The notes: generated by a model from the letters alone, not told the origin. Positions 1 to 12,584 are shown, numbered from the stretch's first letter. The stretch: DNA of 64,000 bases from Eretmocerus hayati (GCA_029851415.1 CM056743.1:70648186-70712185); one strand, 5' to 3'. Made by a program: numbers and translations.

Positions 1-2274
1 GGATAGATTTCTTCAGTCGAATTATGCCCAGGGAGAAGGATCTTAGAGTAAGAGTGTTGAATGCCGTGGAATATCGGTCTGGAGAACTTAGGCTACATAG
101 TTATTCACTATTCAGAGGAGTATGGTAGCCTGGCTGTGCTGTATGGAATTGTATCGATGTATCCCGGAGTTCCGATCTGCATCGGCTTGACCGGGATATT
201 TGCAATGAATCGCTGGGGTGCGGATGTCCCGGGGAGCAGGATTGAACAGTACGAAGGCGAATTGCCGTACAAGACCAGATCTCGTCGATCGGTCTTGCCT
301 AGCACATACGGTAGAGAAATTTGTGGTTGCATTGACGAGAACTAAGATATTATCTCGATCCTCCCTGTATCGGGCATGTGCAGCGACTCTCCCGGGGGTC
401 CGGGTTGATTTCTTCAGTCGAATTATGCCCAGGGAGAAGGATCTTATAGTAAAAGTGTTGAATGCCGTGGATTATCGGTCTGGAGAACTTAGGCTACATA
501 GTTATTCACTATTCAGAGAAGTATCTTAGCCCCGCTGAGCTCTATGGAATTCTATCGATGGTTCCCGGAGTCGAGATCTGCATCGGCTCGACCGGGATAC
601 TTGGAATGGATGTGTGGGTGGCGAATGTTCCGGAGAGGAGAATCGAACAGTAAGAGAGCGAGGTGACGTACGAGACCGGGTCACGTGGATCGGTCATCTC
701 TGGCGCATACGGTAGGGGGATCCGTTCTTGCATCGACGGGAAGGAAGAGATAGTATTGATTGTTTCTGAATCGGATATGTGCAGCGACTTTTCCTGGAGG
801 TCCGGGAAGGTTTTTTTCTGACTGAAAACGGTCCAAAGAGCGGAATAGAACAGTAAAAGGGCGGAATCCCGTGTATCGTGGGTCTAGGGAACTTTAGCTT
901 TTCTGGTGAGACAGTCTTATGAGATATAAAGTTTCATTACTGAAATCCATGAAAATGAATCGTCGATCTGTGAAGCTGGGATCGCTCGGCCTCAACAGCA
1001 ATTCTCAGACAATTCCTCGAGCCGCGGATGTCCCGAGGGGCGAGACCGAACAGTGAAAGGGCGAATCCTCGTTCAAGATCAAGTACCGTCAATGCGGCGC
1101 TTTCCCGACGAATGGTAAAGGAATTCGTGGATGCTCCGACGAGGACTATGGGATACCCTAAATTGTCCCTAAAGTGGGATGTGCATTGATCCTTTTGGGG
1201 TATCCGAGATTATTTCCTGGGTCGGATGTGGCCCAGGGAGCATGATAGAAGAGTGAGAGTGTGACATGGCGTAGATTATTATCGGTCTGCAGGACGTAGG
1301 GTCCATGGTCATCCGGGATCCAGAGAGGTATGGTAGCATGGCTGAGCTGTATGGAATTGTATCGATGGTTCCCGGAGTCAAGACCTGCATCGGCTTGACC
1401 GGGATATGTCGGATTTATTCCCGGGTAGCGGATGTTCCGCGGAACGAAATCGAACAGTAAGAGGGCGAATTGACGGTAAAGACCAGATCTCGTCGTTCGG
1501 TCTTGCCTAGCTTATACGGAGGAGAAATTTGTGGTTGCATTGACGAGAACGAAGAGATCATCTCGATCGTTCCCGTATCGGGCATGTGCAGTGACTCTCG
1601 CGGTGGTCCAGGATAGTTCTCCTGATCGATTCTGGTCCAGAGAACGGGATAGAACAGTAAAAGGGCGGACTACCGTGGATAGAGGGTCGGGTATATCATG
1701 CTCCCTGGTGATACAGGATTTGGACGTATATACATGCATCGCTCAACTCATGAATCTGTATGAATGATTCCTCAAGTAGAAATCTGCATGGGCTGGGCCG
1801 GATAACTTTGATGATTCTATAGGTCGCGGATGGCCTGCTGAGCATAATCGAACAGTAAAGGAGTGGTCCGCCCTACATGATCTAGGCTCCTAGATCCGTC
1901 TTCTTCTCCACGAATGGTAAAGGGCTTCCTTCAGCGATGCAACCATATATCTCCGAATACTGTATCACCAGGGCGTAATATCCCTGAACCCTCGATCCAC
2001 GGTAATCCGCCCTTTTACTGTTCTATCCCGTTCTCCGGAGCACAATCGTTCCGGAATATATTCGCGGAGAGAGTCGGATAACTCCCTAGGTCGCGAATGT
2101 CGGAGTAGCAAAATGGAACAGTAAGAGGGCGGATTCCCATACAAAACGGGGTATGGTGGATCGGACTTCTCTGACGAGTACGGCTGGGAAATTCGTCGTT
2201 TCGTCGACGAGAACGACGAGATTGTTTAGATCGTAACTGAAGTGGACAAAAGCAGTGACTCTCCCCGGGGGTCC
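1..2274. repeat. HOR unit 1 (11 monomers of ~200 bp)
   Basis: A box with consensus RATNGAACAGTAARAGGGCG begins at 241, 641, 844, 1043, 1243 (degenerate), 1448, 1648, 1846 and 2112. More decayed versions lie near 40 and 441. Spacing is 196-205 bp except between 1846 and 2112 (266 bp), where an inverted copy sits at 2007-2029. This gives eleven monomers plus about 70 bp of inverted sequence. The monomers starting near 61 and 462 are much closer to each other than to the rest, pointing to a recent two-monomer duplication. Confidence 0.85.
2007..2029 (-). repeat. Inverted satellite box inside each HOR
   Basis: The box occurs here in reverse orientation. The flanking ~57 bp (1981-2040) is a reverse-complement copy of the monomer centre at 1633-1697, including its unit-specific bases. 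The same inverted fragment recurs in the other HOR units, for example around 4281-4303 and 8427-8449. Transcripts could fold this into a long stem with a ~300-nt loop. Confidence 0.8.
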
Positions 2275-4548
2275 GGATAGATTTCTTCAGTCGAATTATG
2301 CCCAGGGAGAAGGATCTTAGAGTAAGAGTGTTGAATGCCGTGGAATATCGGTCTGGAGAACTTAGGCTACATAGTTATTCACTATTCAGAGGAGTATGGT
2401 AGCCTGGCTGTGCTGTATGGAATTGTATCGATGTATCCCGGAGTTCCGATCTGCATCGGCTTGACCGGGATATTTGCAATGAATCGCTGGGGTGCGGATG
2501 TCCCGGGGAGCAGGATTGAACAGTACGAAGGCGAATTGCCGTACAAGACCAGATCTCGTCGATCGGTCTTGCCTAGCACATACGGTAGAGAAATTTGTGG
2601 TTGCATTGACGAGAACTAAGATATTATCTCGATCCTCCCTGTATCGGGCATGTGCAGCGACTCTCCCGGGGGTCCGGGTTGATTTCTTCAGTCGAATTAT
2701 GCCCAGGGAGAAGGATCTTATAGTAAGAGTGTTGAATGCCGTGGATTATCGGTCTGGAGAACTTAGGCTACATAGTTATTCACTATTCAGAGAAGTATCT
2801 TAGCCCCGCTGAGCTCTATGGAATTCTATCGATGGTTCCCGGAGTCGAGATCTGCATCGGCTCGACCGGGATACTTGGAATGGATGTGTGGGTGGCGAAT
2901 GTTCCGGAGAGGAGAATCGAACAGTAAGAGAGCGAGGTGACGTACGAGACCGGGTCACGTGGATCGGTCATCTCTGGCGCATACGGTAGGGGGATCCGTT
3001 CTTGCATCGACGGGAAGGAAGAGATAGTATTGATTGTTTCTGAATCGGATATGTGCAGCGACTTTTCCTGGAGGTCCGGGAAGGTTTTTTTCTGACTGAA
3101 AACGGTCCAAAGAGCGGAATAGAACAGTAAAAGGGCGGAATCCCGTGTATCGTGGGTCTAGGGAACTTTAGCTTTTCTGGTGAGACAGTCTTATGAGATA
3201 TAAAGTTTCATTACTGAAATCCATGAAAATGAATCGTCGATCTGTGAAGCTGGGATCGCTCGGCCTCAACAGCAATTCTCAGACAATTCCTCGAGCCGCG
3301 GATGTCCCGAGGGGCAAGACCGAACAGTGAAAGGGCGAATCCTCGTTCAAGATCAAGTACCGTCAATGCGGCGCTTTCCCGACGAATGGTAAAGGAATTC
3401 GTGGATGCTCCGACGAGGACTATGGGATACCATAAATTGTCCCTAAAGTGGGATGTGCATTGATCCTTTTGGGGTATCCGAGATTATTACCTGGGTCGGA
3501 TGTGGCCCAGGGAGCATGATAGAAGAGTGAGAGTGTGACATGGCGTAGATTATTATCGGTCTGCAGGACGTAGGGTCCATGGTCATCCGGGATCCAGAGA
3601 GGTATGGTAGCATGGCTGAGCTGTATGGAATTGTATCGATGGTTCCCGGAGTCAAGACCTGCATCGGCTTGACCGGGATATGTCGGATTTATTCCCGGGT
3701 AGCGGATGTTCCGCGGAACGAAATCGAACAGTAAGAGGGCGAATTGACGGTAAAGACCAGATCTCGTCGTTCGGTCTTGCCTAGCTTATACGGAGGAGAA
3801 ATTTGTGGTTGCATTGACGAGAACGAAGAGATCATCTCGATCGTTCCCGTATCGGGCATGTGCAGTGACTCTCGCGGTGGTCCAGGATAGTTCTCCTGAT
3901 CGATTCTGGTCCAGAGAACGGGATAGAACAGTAAAAGGGCGGACTACCGTGGATAGAGGGTCGGGTATATCATGCTCCCTGGTGATACAGGATTTGGACG
4001 TATATACATGCATCGCTCAACTCATGAATCTGTATGAATGATTCCTCAAGTAGAAATCTGCATGGGCTGGGCCGGATAACTTTGATGATTCTATAGGTCG
4101 CGGATGGCCTGCTGAGCATAATCGAACAGTAAAGGAGCGGTCCGCCGTTCATGATCTAGGCTCCTAGATCCGTCTTCTTCTTCACGAATGGTAAAGGGCT
4201 TCCTTCAGCTATGCAACCATATATCTCCGAATACTGTATCACCAGGGCGTAATATCCCTGAACCCTCGATCCACGGTAATCCGCCCTTTTACTGTTCTAT
4301 CCCGTTCTCTGGAGCACAATCGTTCCGGAAAATATTCGCGGAGAGAGTCGGATAACTCCCTAGGTCGCGAATGTCGGAGTAGCAAAATGGAACAGTAAGA
4401 GGGCGGATTCCCATACAAAACGGGGTATGGTGGATCGGACTTCTCTGACGAGTACGGCTGGGAAATTCGTCGTTTCGTCGACGAGAACCACGAGATTGTT
4501 TAGATCGTAACTGAAGTGGACAAAAGCAGTGACTCTCCCCGGGGGTCC
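2275..4548. repeat. HOR unit 2 (long form)
   Basis: Same length (2274 bp) and monomer order as unit 1, with only scattered single-base differences seen by eye. The very close match implies recent homogenisation by unequal exchange or gene conversion. Confidence 0.9.
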
Positions 4549-6420
4549 GGGTAGATTTCTTCAGTCGAATTATGCCCAGGGAGAAGGATCTTAGGGTAAG
4601 AGTGTTGAATGCCGTGGAATATCGGTCTGGAGAACTTAGGCTACATAGTTATTCACTATTCAGAGAAGTATTTTAGCCTGGCTGAACTCTATGGAATTCT
4701 ATCGATGGTTCCCGGAGTCGAGATCTGCATCGGCTCGACCGGGATACTTGGAATGGATGTGTGGGTGGCGAATGTTCCGGAGAGGAGAATCGAACAGTAA
4801 GAGAGTGAGGTGACGTACAAGACCGGGTCACGTGGATCGGTCATCTCTGGCGCATACGGTACGGGGATCCGTGCTTGCATCGACGGGAAGGACGGGATAG
4901 TCTTGATTGTTCCTGAATTGGATATGTGCAGTGACTTTTCCTGGAGGTCCGGAAAGGTTTTTTTTGACTGAAAAGGGTCCAAAAAGCGGAATAGAACAGT
5001 AAAAGGGCGGAATCCCGTAGATCGTGGGTCTAGGGAACTTGAGCTTTTCTGGTGAGACAGTCTTATGAGATATAAAGTTTCATGACTGAAATCCATGAAA
5101 ATGAATCGGTGATCTCTGAAGCTGGGATCGCTCGGCCTCAACAGCAATTCTCAGACGATTTCTCGAGCTGCGGATGTCCCGAGGGGCGTGACCGAACAGT
5201 AAAAAGGCGAATCCTCGTTCAAGATCAAGTACCGTCAATGCGGCGCTTTCCCGACGAATGGTAAAGGAATTCGTGGATGCTCCGACGAGGACTATGGGAT
5301 ACCCTAAATTGTCCCTAAAGTGGGATGTGCATTGATCCTTTTGGGGTATCCGAGATTATTTCCTGGGTCGGATGTGGCCCAGGGAGCTTGATAGGAGAGT
5401 GAGAGTGTGACATGGCGTAGATTATTATCGGTCTGCAGGACGTAGGGTCCATGGTCATCCGTTATCCAGAGAGGTATGGTAGCATGGCTGAGCTGTATGG
5501 AATTGTATCGATGGTTCCCGGAGTCAAGACCTGCATCGGCTTGACCGGGATATGTCGGATTTATTCCCGGGTAGCGGATGTTCCGCGGAATGAAATCGAA
5601 CAGTAAGAGGGCGAATTGACGGTAAAGACCGGATCTCGTCGTTCGGTCTTGCCTAGCACACACGGAGGAGAAATTTGTGGTTGCATTGACGAGAACGAAA
5701 AGATCATCTCGATCGTTCCTGTATCGGGCATGTGCAGCGAGTCTCGCGGTGGTCATGAATAAATCTCCTGATCGATTATGGTCCAGAGAACGGGATAGAA
5801 CAGTAAAAGGGCGGACTACCGTGGATAGAGGGTCGGGTATATCATGCTCCCTGGTGATACAGTATTTGGACGTATATACATGCATCGCTCAACTCATGAA
5901 TCTGTATGAATGATTCCTCAAGTAGAAATCTGCATGGGCTGGGCCGGATAACTTTGATGATTCTATAGGTCGCGGATGGCCTGTTGAGCATAATCGAACA
6001 GTAAAGGAGCGGTCCGCCCTACATGATCTAGGCTCCTAGATCCGTCTTCTTCTCCACGAATGGTAAAGGGCTTCCTTCAGCGATGCAACCATATATCTCC
6101 GAATACTGTATCACCAGGGCGTGATATCCCTGAACCCTCGAACCACGGTAATCCGCCCTTTTACTGTTCTATCCCGTTCTCCGGAGCACAATCGTTCCGG
6201 AAAATATTCGCGGAGAGAGTCGGATAACTCCCTAGGTCGCGAATGTCGGAGTAGCAAAATGGAACAGTAAGAGGGCGGATTCCCATACAAAACGGGGTAT
6301 GGTGGATCGGACTTCTCTGACGAGTACGGCTGGGAAATTCGTCGTTTCGTCGACGAGAACGACGAGATTGTTTAGATCGTAACTGAAGTGGACAAAAGCA
6401 GTGACTCTCCCCGGGGGTCC
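4549..6420. repeat. HOR unit 3 (short form, two monomers missing)
   Basis: 1872 bp long. The duplicated pair present in the long form (unit 1 near 61-461) is represented once, so the unit has nine monomers. The rest of the unit follows the long form in order. Confidence 0.85.
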
Positions 6421-8693
6421 GGATAGATTTCTTCAGTCGAATTATGCCCAGGGAGAAGGATCATAGAGTAAGAGTGTTGAATGCCGTGGAATATCGGTCT
6501 GGAGAACTTAGGCTACATAGTTATTCACTATTCAGAGGAGTATGGTAGCCTGGCTGTGCTGTATGGAATTGTATCGATGTATCCCGGAGTTCCGAATCGC
6601 ATCGGCTTGACCGGGATATTTGCAATGAATCGCTGGGGTGCGGATGTCCCGGGGAGCAGGATTGAACAGTACGAAGGCGAATTGCCGTACAAGACCAGAT
6701 CTCGTCGATCGGTCTTGCCTAGCACATACGGTAGAGAAATTTGTGGTTGCATTTACGAGAACTAAGATATTATCTCGATCCTCCCTGTATCGGGCATGTG
6801 CAGCGACTCTCCCGGGGGTCCGGGTTGATTTCTTCAGTCGAATTATGCCCAGGGAGAAGGATCTTATAGTAAGAGTGTTGAATGCCGTGGATTATCGGTC
6901 TGGAGAACTTAGGCTACATAGTTATTCACTATTCAGAGAAGTATCTTAGCCTGGCTGAGCTCTATGGAATTCTATCGATGGTTCCCGGAGTCGAGATCTG
7001 CATCGGCTCGACCGGGATACTTGGAATGGATGTGTGGGTGGCGAATGTTCCGGAGAGGAGAATCGAACAGTAAGAGAGCGAGGTGACGTACGAGACCGGG
7101 TCACGTGGATCGGTCATCTCTGGCGCATACGGTAGGGGGATCCGTTCTTGCATCGACGGGAAGGAAGAGATAGTAATGATTGTTCCTGAATCGGATATGT
7201 GCAGCGACTTTTCCTGGAGGTCCGGGAAGGTTTTTTTCTGACTGAAAACGGTCCAAAGAGCGGAATAGAACAGTAAAAGGGTGGAATCCCGTGTATCGTG
7301 GGTCTAGGGAACTTTAGCTTTTCTGGTGAGACAGTCTTATGAGATATAAAGTTTCATTACTGAAATCCATGAAAATGAATCGTCGATCTGTGAAGCTGGG
7401 ATCGCTCGGCCTCAACAGCAATTCTCAGACAATTCCTCGAGCCGCGGATGTCCCGAGGGGCGAGACCGAACAGTGAAAGGGCGAATCCTCGTTCAAGATC
7501 AAGTACCGTCAATGCGGCGCTTTCCCGACGAATGCTAAAGGAATTCGTGGATGCTCCGACGAGGACTATGGGATACCCTAAATTGTCCCTAAAGTGGGAT
7601 GTGCATTGATCCTTTTGGGGTATCCGAGATTATTTCCTGGGTCGGATGTGGCCCAGGGAGCATGATAGAAGAGTGAGAGTGTGACATGGCGTAGATTATT
7701 ATCGGTCTGCAGGACGTAGGGTCCATGGTCATCCGGGATCCAGAGAGGTATGGTAGCATGGCTGAGCTGTATGGAATTGTATCGATGGTTCCCGGAGTCA
7801 AGACCTGCATCGGCTTGACCGGGATATGTCGGATTCATTCCCGGGTAGCGGATGTTCCGAGGAACGAAATCGAACAGTAAGAGGGCGAATGGACGGTAAA
7901 GACCAGATCTCGTCGTTCGGTCTTGCCTAGCACATACGGAGGAGAAATTCGTGGTTGCATTGACGAGAACGAAGAGATCATCTCGATCGTTCCCGTATCG
8001 GGCATGTGCAGTGACTCTCGCGGTGGTCCAGGATAATTCTCCTGATCGATTCTGGTCCAGAGAACGGGATAGAACAGTAAAAGGGCGGACTACCGTGGAT
8101 AGAGGGTCGGGTATATCATGCTCCCTGGTGATACAGTATTTGGACGTATATACATGCATCGCTCAACTCATGAATCTGTATGAATGATTCCTCAAGTAGA
8201 AATCTGCATGGGCTGGGCCGGATAACTTTGATGATTCTATAGGTCGCGGATGGCCTGCTGAGCATAATGGAACAGTAAAGGAGCGGTCCGCCGTACAAGA
8301 TCTAGGCTCCTAGATCCGTCTTCTTCTTCACGAATGGTAAAGGAATTCCTTCAGCGATGCAACCATATATCTCCGAATACTGTATCACCAGGGCGTAATA
8401 TCCCTGAACCCTCGATCCACGGTAATCCGCCCTTTTACTGTTCTATCCCGTTCTCTGGAGCACAATCATTCCGGAAAATATTCGCGGAAAGAGTCGCATA
8501 ACTCCCCAGGTCGCGAATGTCGGAGTAGCAAGATGGAACAGTAACAGGGCGGATTCCCATACAAAACGGGGTATGGTGGATCGGACTTCTCTGACCAGTA
8601 CGGCTGGGAAATTCGTCGTTCGTCGACGAGAACGACGAGATTGTTTAGATCGTTACTGAAGTGGACAAAAGCAGTGACTCTCTCCGGGGGTCC
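6421..8693. repeat. HOR unit 4 (long form)
   Basis: 2273 bp, with the eleven-monomer arrangement of units 1 and 2. It alternates with short units 3 and 5, so long and short forms are interspersed and not blocked. Confidence 0.88.
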
Positions 8694-10564
8694 GGGTCGA
8701 TTTCTTCAGTCGAATCATGCCCAGGGAGAAGGATTTTAGAGTAAGAGTGTTGAATGCCGTGGAATATCGGTCTGGAGAACTTAGGCTACATAGTTATCCA
8801 CTATTCAGAGAAGTATTTTAGCCTGGCTGAGCTCTATGGAATTCTATCGATGGTTCCCGGAGTCGAGATCTGCATCGGCTCGACCGGGATACTTGGAATG
8901 GATGTGTGGATGGCGAATGTCCCGGAGAGGAGAATCGAACAGTAAGAGAGCGAGGTGACGTACGAGACCGGGTCACGTGGATCGGTCATCTCTGGCGCAT
9001 ACGGTAGGGGGATTTGTGCTTGCATCGACGGGAAGGACGGGATAGTCTTGATTGTTCCTGAATTGGATATGTGCAGCAACCTCTCCTGGAGGTCCGGAAA
9101 GGTTTTTTTTTGACTGAAAAGGGTACAAAGAGCGGAATAGACAGTTAAAGGGCGGAATTCCGTAGATCGTGGGTCTAGGGAACTTGAGCTTTTCTGGTGA
9201 GACAGACTTATGAGATATAAAGTTCCATGACTGAAATCCATGAAAATGAATCGGTGATCTCTGAAGCTGGGATCGCTCGGCCTCAACAGCAATTCTCAGA
9301 CAATTCCTCGAGCCGCGGATGTCCCGAGGGGCGTGACCGAACAGTAAGAGGGCGATTCCTCGTTCAAGATCAACTACCGTCAATGCGGCGCTTTCCCGAC
9401 GGATGGTAAAGGAATTCGTGGATGCTCCGACGAGGACTATGGGATACCCTAAATGGTCCCCAAAGTGGGATGTGCATTGATCCTTTTGGGGTATCCGAGA
9501 TTGTTTCCTGGGTCGGATGTGGCCCAGGGAGCATGATAGGAGAGTGAGAGTGTGACATGGCGTAGATTATTATCGGTCTGCAGGACGTAGGGTCCATGGT
9601 CATCCGATATCCAGAGAGGTATGGTAGCAAGGCTGAGCTGTATGGAATTGTATCGATGGTTCCCGGAGTCAAGACCTGCATCGGCTTGACCAGGATATGT
9701 TGGATTTATTTCCGGATAGCGGTAGTTCCGCGAAACGAAATTGAACAGTAAGAGGGTGAATTGACGGTAAAGACCGGATCTCGTCGTTCGGTCTTGCCTA
9801 GCACACACGGAGGAGAAATTTGTGGTTGCATTGACGAGAACGAAGAGATCATCTCGATCGTTCCCGTATCGGGCATGTGCAGCGACTCTCGCGGTGGTCA
9901 TGAATAAATCTCCTGATCGATTATGGTCCAGAGAACGGGATAGAACAGTAAAAGGGCGGACTACCGTGGATAGAGGGTCGGGTATATCATGGTCCCTGGT
10001 TATACAGTATTTGGACGTATATACATGCATCGCTCAACTCATGAATCTGTATGAATGATTCCTCAAGTAGAAATCTGCATGGGCTGGGCCGGATAACTTT
10101 GATGATTCTATAGGTCGCTGATGGCCTGCTGAGCATAATCAAACAGTAAAGGAGCGGTCCGCCGTACAAGATCTAGGCTCCTAGATCCGTCTTCTTCTTC
10201 ACGAATGATAAAGGAATTCCTTCAGCGATGCAACCATATATCTCCGAATACTGTATCACCAGGGCGTAATATCCCTGAACCCTCGACCCACGGTAATCCG
10301 CCCTTTTACTGTTCTATCCGTCCTCTGGCGCACAATCGTTCCGGAAAATATTCGGGGAGAGAGTCGGATAACTCCCCAGGTCGCGAATGTCGGAGTAGCA
10401 AAATGGAACAGTAAGAGGGCGGATTCCCATACAAAACCGGGTATTGTGGATCGGACTTCTGTGACGGGTACGGCTGGGGAATTCGTCGTTGCGTCGACGA
10501 GAACGAAGAGATTGTCTAGATCGTTACTGAAGTGGACAAGAGCAGTGACTCTCCCCGGGGGCCC
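8694..10564. repeat. HOR unit 5 (short form, divergent)
   Basis: 1871 bp, nine monomers. More substitutions and small indels than other units, for example around 9070-9160 and 9690-9740. Higher divergence in the outermost unit is typical of a satellite array edge. Confidence 0.85.
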
Positions 10565-10815
10565 GGGTAGATTTCTTCGGTCGAATTATGCCCAGGGAGA
10601 AGGATCTTAGAGTGAGAAGGTTGAATGCCGTGGATTATCGGTCTGAAGAACTTAGGCTACATAGTTATCCACTATTCAGAGAAGCATGGCAGCCTGGCTG
10701 TGCTGCATGGAATTGTATCGATGTATCCCGGAGTTCCGATCTGCACCGCCTTGACCGGGATATTTGCAATGAATCTCTGGGTTGCGGATGTCCCGGGGAG
10801 CAGGATTGAACAGTA
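10565..10815. repeat. Truncated terminal HOR unit
   Basis: About one and a quarter monomers of the HOR, ending inside a box at GAACAGTAA (10808-10816). The array stops here. Confidence 0.85.
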
Positions 10816-10868
10816 ATTAATAATATTAACAGTAATTAATAATTGAACAGTAATTAATAACAGTAATG
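10806..10868. repeat. Slippage-expanded box at the array edge
   Basis: At the last box the sequence degenerates into three to four copies of an AACAGTAATTAATAA-type 15-mer before unique sequence begins. It looks like local replication slippage seeded by the satellite box. Confidence 0.75.
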
Positions 10869-11868
10869 GATGGGCTCAACTCAGCAACAATGGATCGTAA
10901 CACCATTTGACTTGACTCTTTACTCAAATAAGCTACTCAAAGCTCCACATCACTTGATCACTGACACCAGGGAAGAGGGTAGATTCGCGAATGTCGTTGA
11001 AAACTCATAATGCAATCAAAATCATTTAGACCTACTATAGGGTCAGATGACGTTGCAACTCACACTGGCAATTCATTTCAGCTAAATGAACGGTTCAGTT
11101 CCATAGTGGACTAAGTCCACTTCTGAATCGTGCAAAAAATCAGCCTGAAAATTTCCCGTGTATTGGTGGACTTGAATTTATCACTTGCAGACAATCTTTT
11201 TCATCTTTTCTATCATGTTCTTTGACTTGGAGATTGACTCCCGAATGGCCTCTACTCATGGTTAAATTGTGAGAACCCCCAGAATGAATGAGTCTCAAAA
11301 GTGGACTCAGTCCACTATGACTCTGAACAACTCAAATGAGAGAGGAACCTAGCAAGATAATTGAGTGATCTGGTCATCTGATCGAATGAAATAACCAAAT
11401 CAAATCAACTGTACTGGTTACACAAAGGAACCTCTTGTAACTTCAAGCATGTTACAAGGAACAATGCTAACCATCAGCTTCATGCCCAAACACTGCATCA
11501 CAAAGCTTGGAACAAACTTGATTTTGAAACTTGGACCAAGTGATGAGTTGATCAGATCAGTTGATAGTATCTCACAAGAGAGTGGAGAATAATAGTGCCA
11601 AAGTTGAACCCCCCAAAGACAGAGAAATCTCATCATTATACAGGTTGCTCATTTGAATTGCTCTCTTCCTAAATCCCTCTTCAATGCGGTTTTTTTCTAC
11701 TATCAAGGTCTAGGTTACCGATATTACCGATATCCATTATAATATATAACTATATACTAGTACTATAGTACTTGTGTACATACAAAGTAACTCAAACACT
11801 GTAAATGAGGGCAGGCTCACTAAATGAGGGTAACTTCGAACTAGAGACCCTCGGGTCTCTACTTCGAA
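10869..11868. other. Non-repetitive spacer with two 17-bp palindromes
   Basis: No convincing coding sequence. AGTGGACTAAGTCCACT (11105-11121) and AGTGGACTCAGTCCACT (11300-11316) are near-identical palindromes 195 bp apart. At 11831-11872 a direct pair of ACTTCGAACTA flanks the palindrome GAGACCCTCGGGTCTC, just outside the LTR element. Confidence 0.5.
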
Positions 11869-12246
11869 CTACTGTTATGAATTATTGGTCGGGATTTTGC
11901 GTACGAGGCACCAGAAGTGTGCGAGTAGCATTTGGCTCGCTCTGCAACGACTGACTCTGCTCGGTGTTCTGAGTCTGGTCCTGTGCTGCGTCAGGCTGTT
12001 GGTTCTGACCTACCTGGGGTACGTAACGCAGAGCGCCCAATAGGGCAAGGCGTCTGGCCTGCTGTAAGCCGTAGCAATTACGGCGGCTGCATCGATTGAC
12101 CTGAGGCGCAGGGCGCTCCTCGCCCTTCGTCATCTTGACGAACGCAGCGCTAAGGGCTAGCAACTCTGGGCGTAGGGTTCGCTGCCTGACAAAGGTATAA
12201 ATACCAAGAAGCAACACAGTGATATAGCTCTCGTATATGATGACCG

Positions 12247-12252
12247 TTTATT
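12247..12252 (-). terminator. Polyadenylation signal in LTR R/U5
   Basis: AATAAA on the minus strand, just downstream of the expected transcription start in the LTR. It is conserved at 20373-20378. In this 3' LTR it would end the genomic transcript. Confidence 0.5.
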
Positions 12253-12343
12253 GCGTATCAATACAGTGGTTATAGTATGCACGTAATAGGTGTGCGTACT
12301 AGCAGTAGGCAACCAACTAACTCGCCCGCGCTGGATGCGCACC

Positions 12344-12351
12344 CTTATATA
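12344..12351 (-). promoter_or_regulatory. TATA box in LTR U3
   Basis: TATATAAG on the minus strand, about 100 bp upstream of the AATAAA in the same LTR. The same motif is conserved in the other LTR at 20470-20477, which is the copy that would drive element transcription. Confidence 0.55.
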
Positions 12352-12584
12352 GCCACGGTGCTGTGGCGTGCTGTGTTGACGTGATCCCACCATTCCTGAT
12401 GTAGCCAGTCCCATTATCGGCACACCTTTAGGGCCACCCACGTGCCGCATGCCGTTCCTTGATGTGCTCCACCTCTCCCTGGTGTGTACTGCCCATTGGC
12501 TCTGAGCAACGGCGACGTCACGGCACACTAATGCCGCCCAGCTGTTAGCCATCATTGTCACCGCACCCCCGCCGTACCGCCTGT

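Larger units (their letters stand above)
1..10815. repeat. Satellite array with ~2.27-kb and ~1.87-kb higher-order repeats
   Basis: Five complete HOR units and a truncated sixth run head to tail. Units start at 1, 2275, 4549, 6421, 8694 and 10565, so lengths are 2274, 2274, 1872, 2273 and 1871 bp. Short units lack about 402 bp, or two ~200-bp monomers. The same short reading frames recur in every unit on both strands, which is the sign of a tandem repeat and not of genes. Units 1 and 2 differ at only a few positions. The unit nearest the right edge (8694-10564) carries visibly more substitutions. All predicted ORFs here, including 193-residue ones, are judged non-coding. The array continues past the left end of the window. 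Confidence 0.95.

Noticed and set aside
5304..5885. 193-codon minus-strand ORF, repeated at 7578-8159 and 9449-10030
   Set aside because: It recurs only because the satellite HOR repeats. Other units carry stops in the same frame and opposite-strand ORFs overlap. The codons show no protein family.
12157..12561. 134-codon minus ORF in the LTR, also at 20283-20687
   Set aside because: Identity between the copies reflects the LTR duplication, and the ORF crosses the TATA and polyadenylation signals. No recognisable domain.
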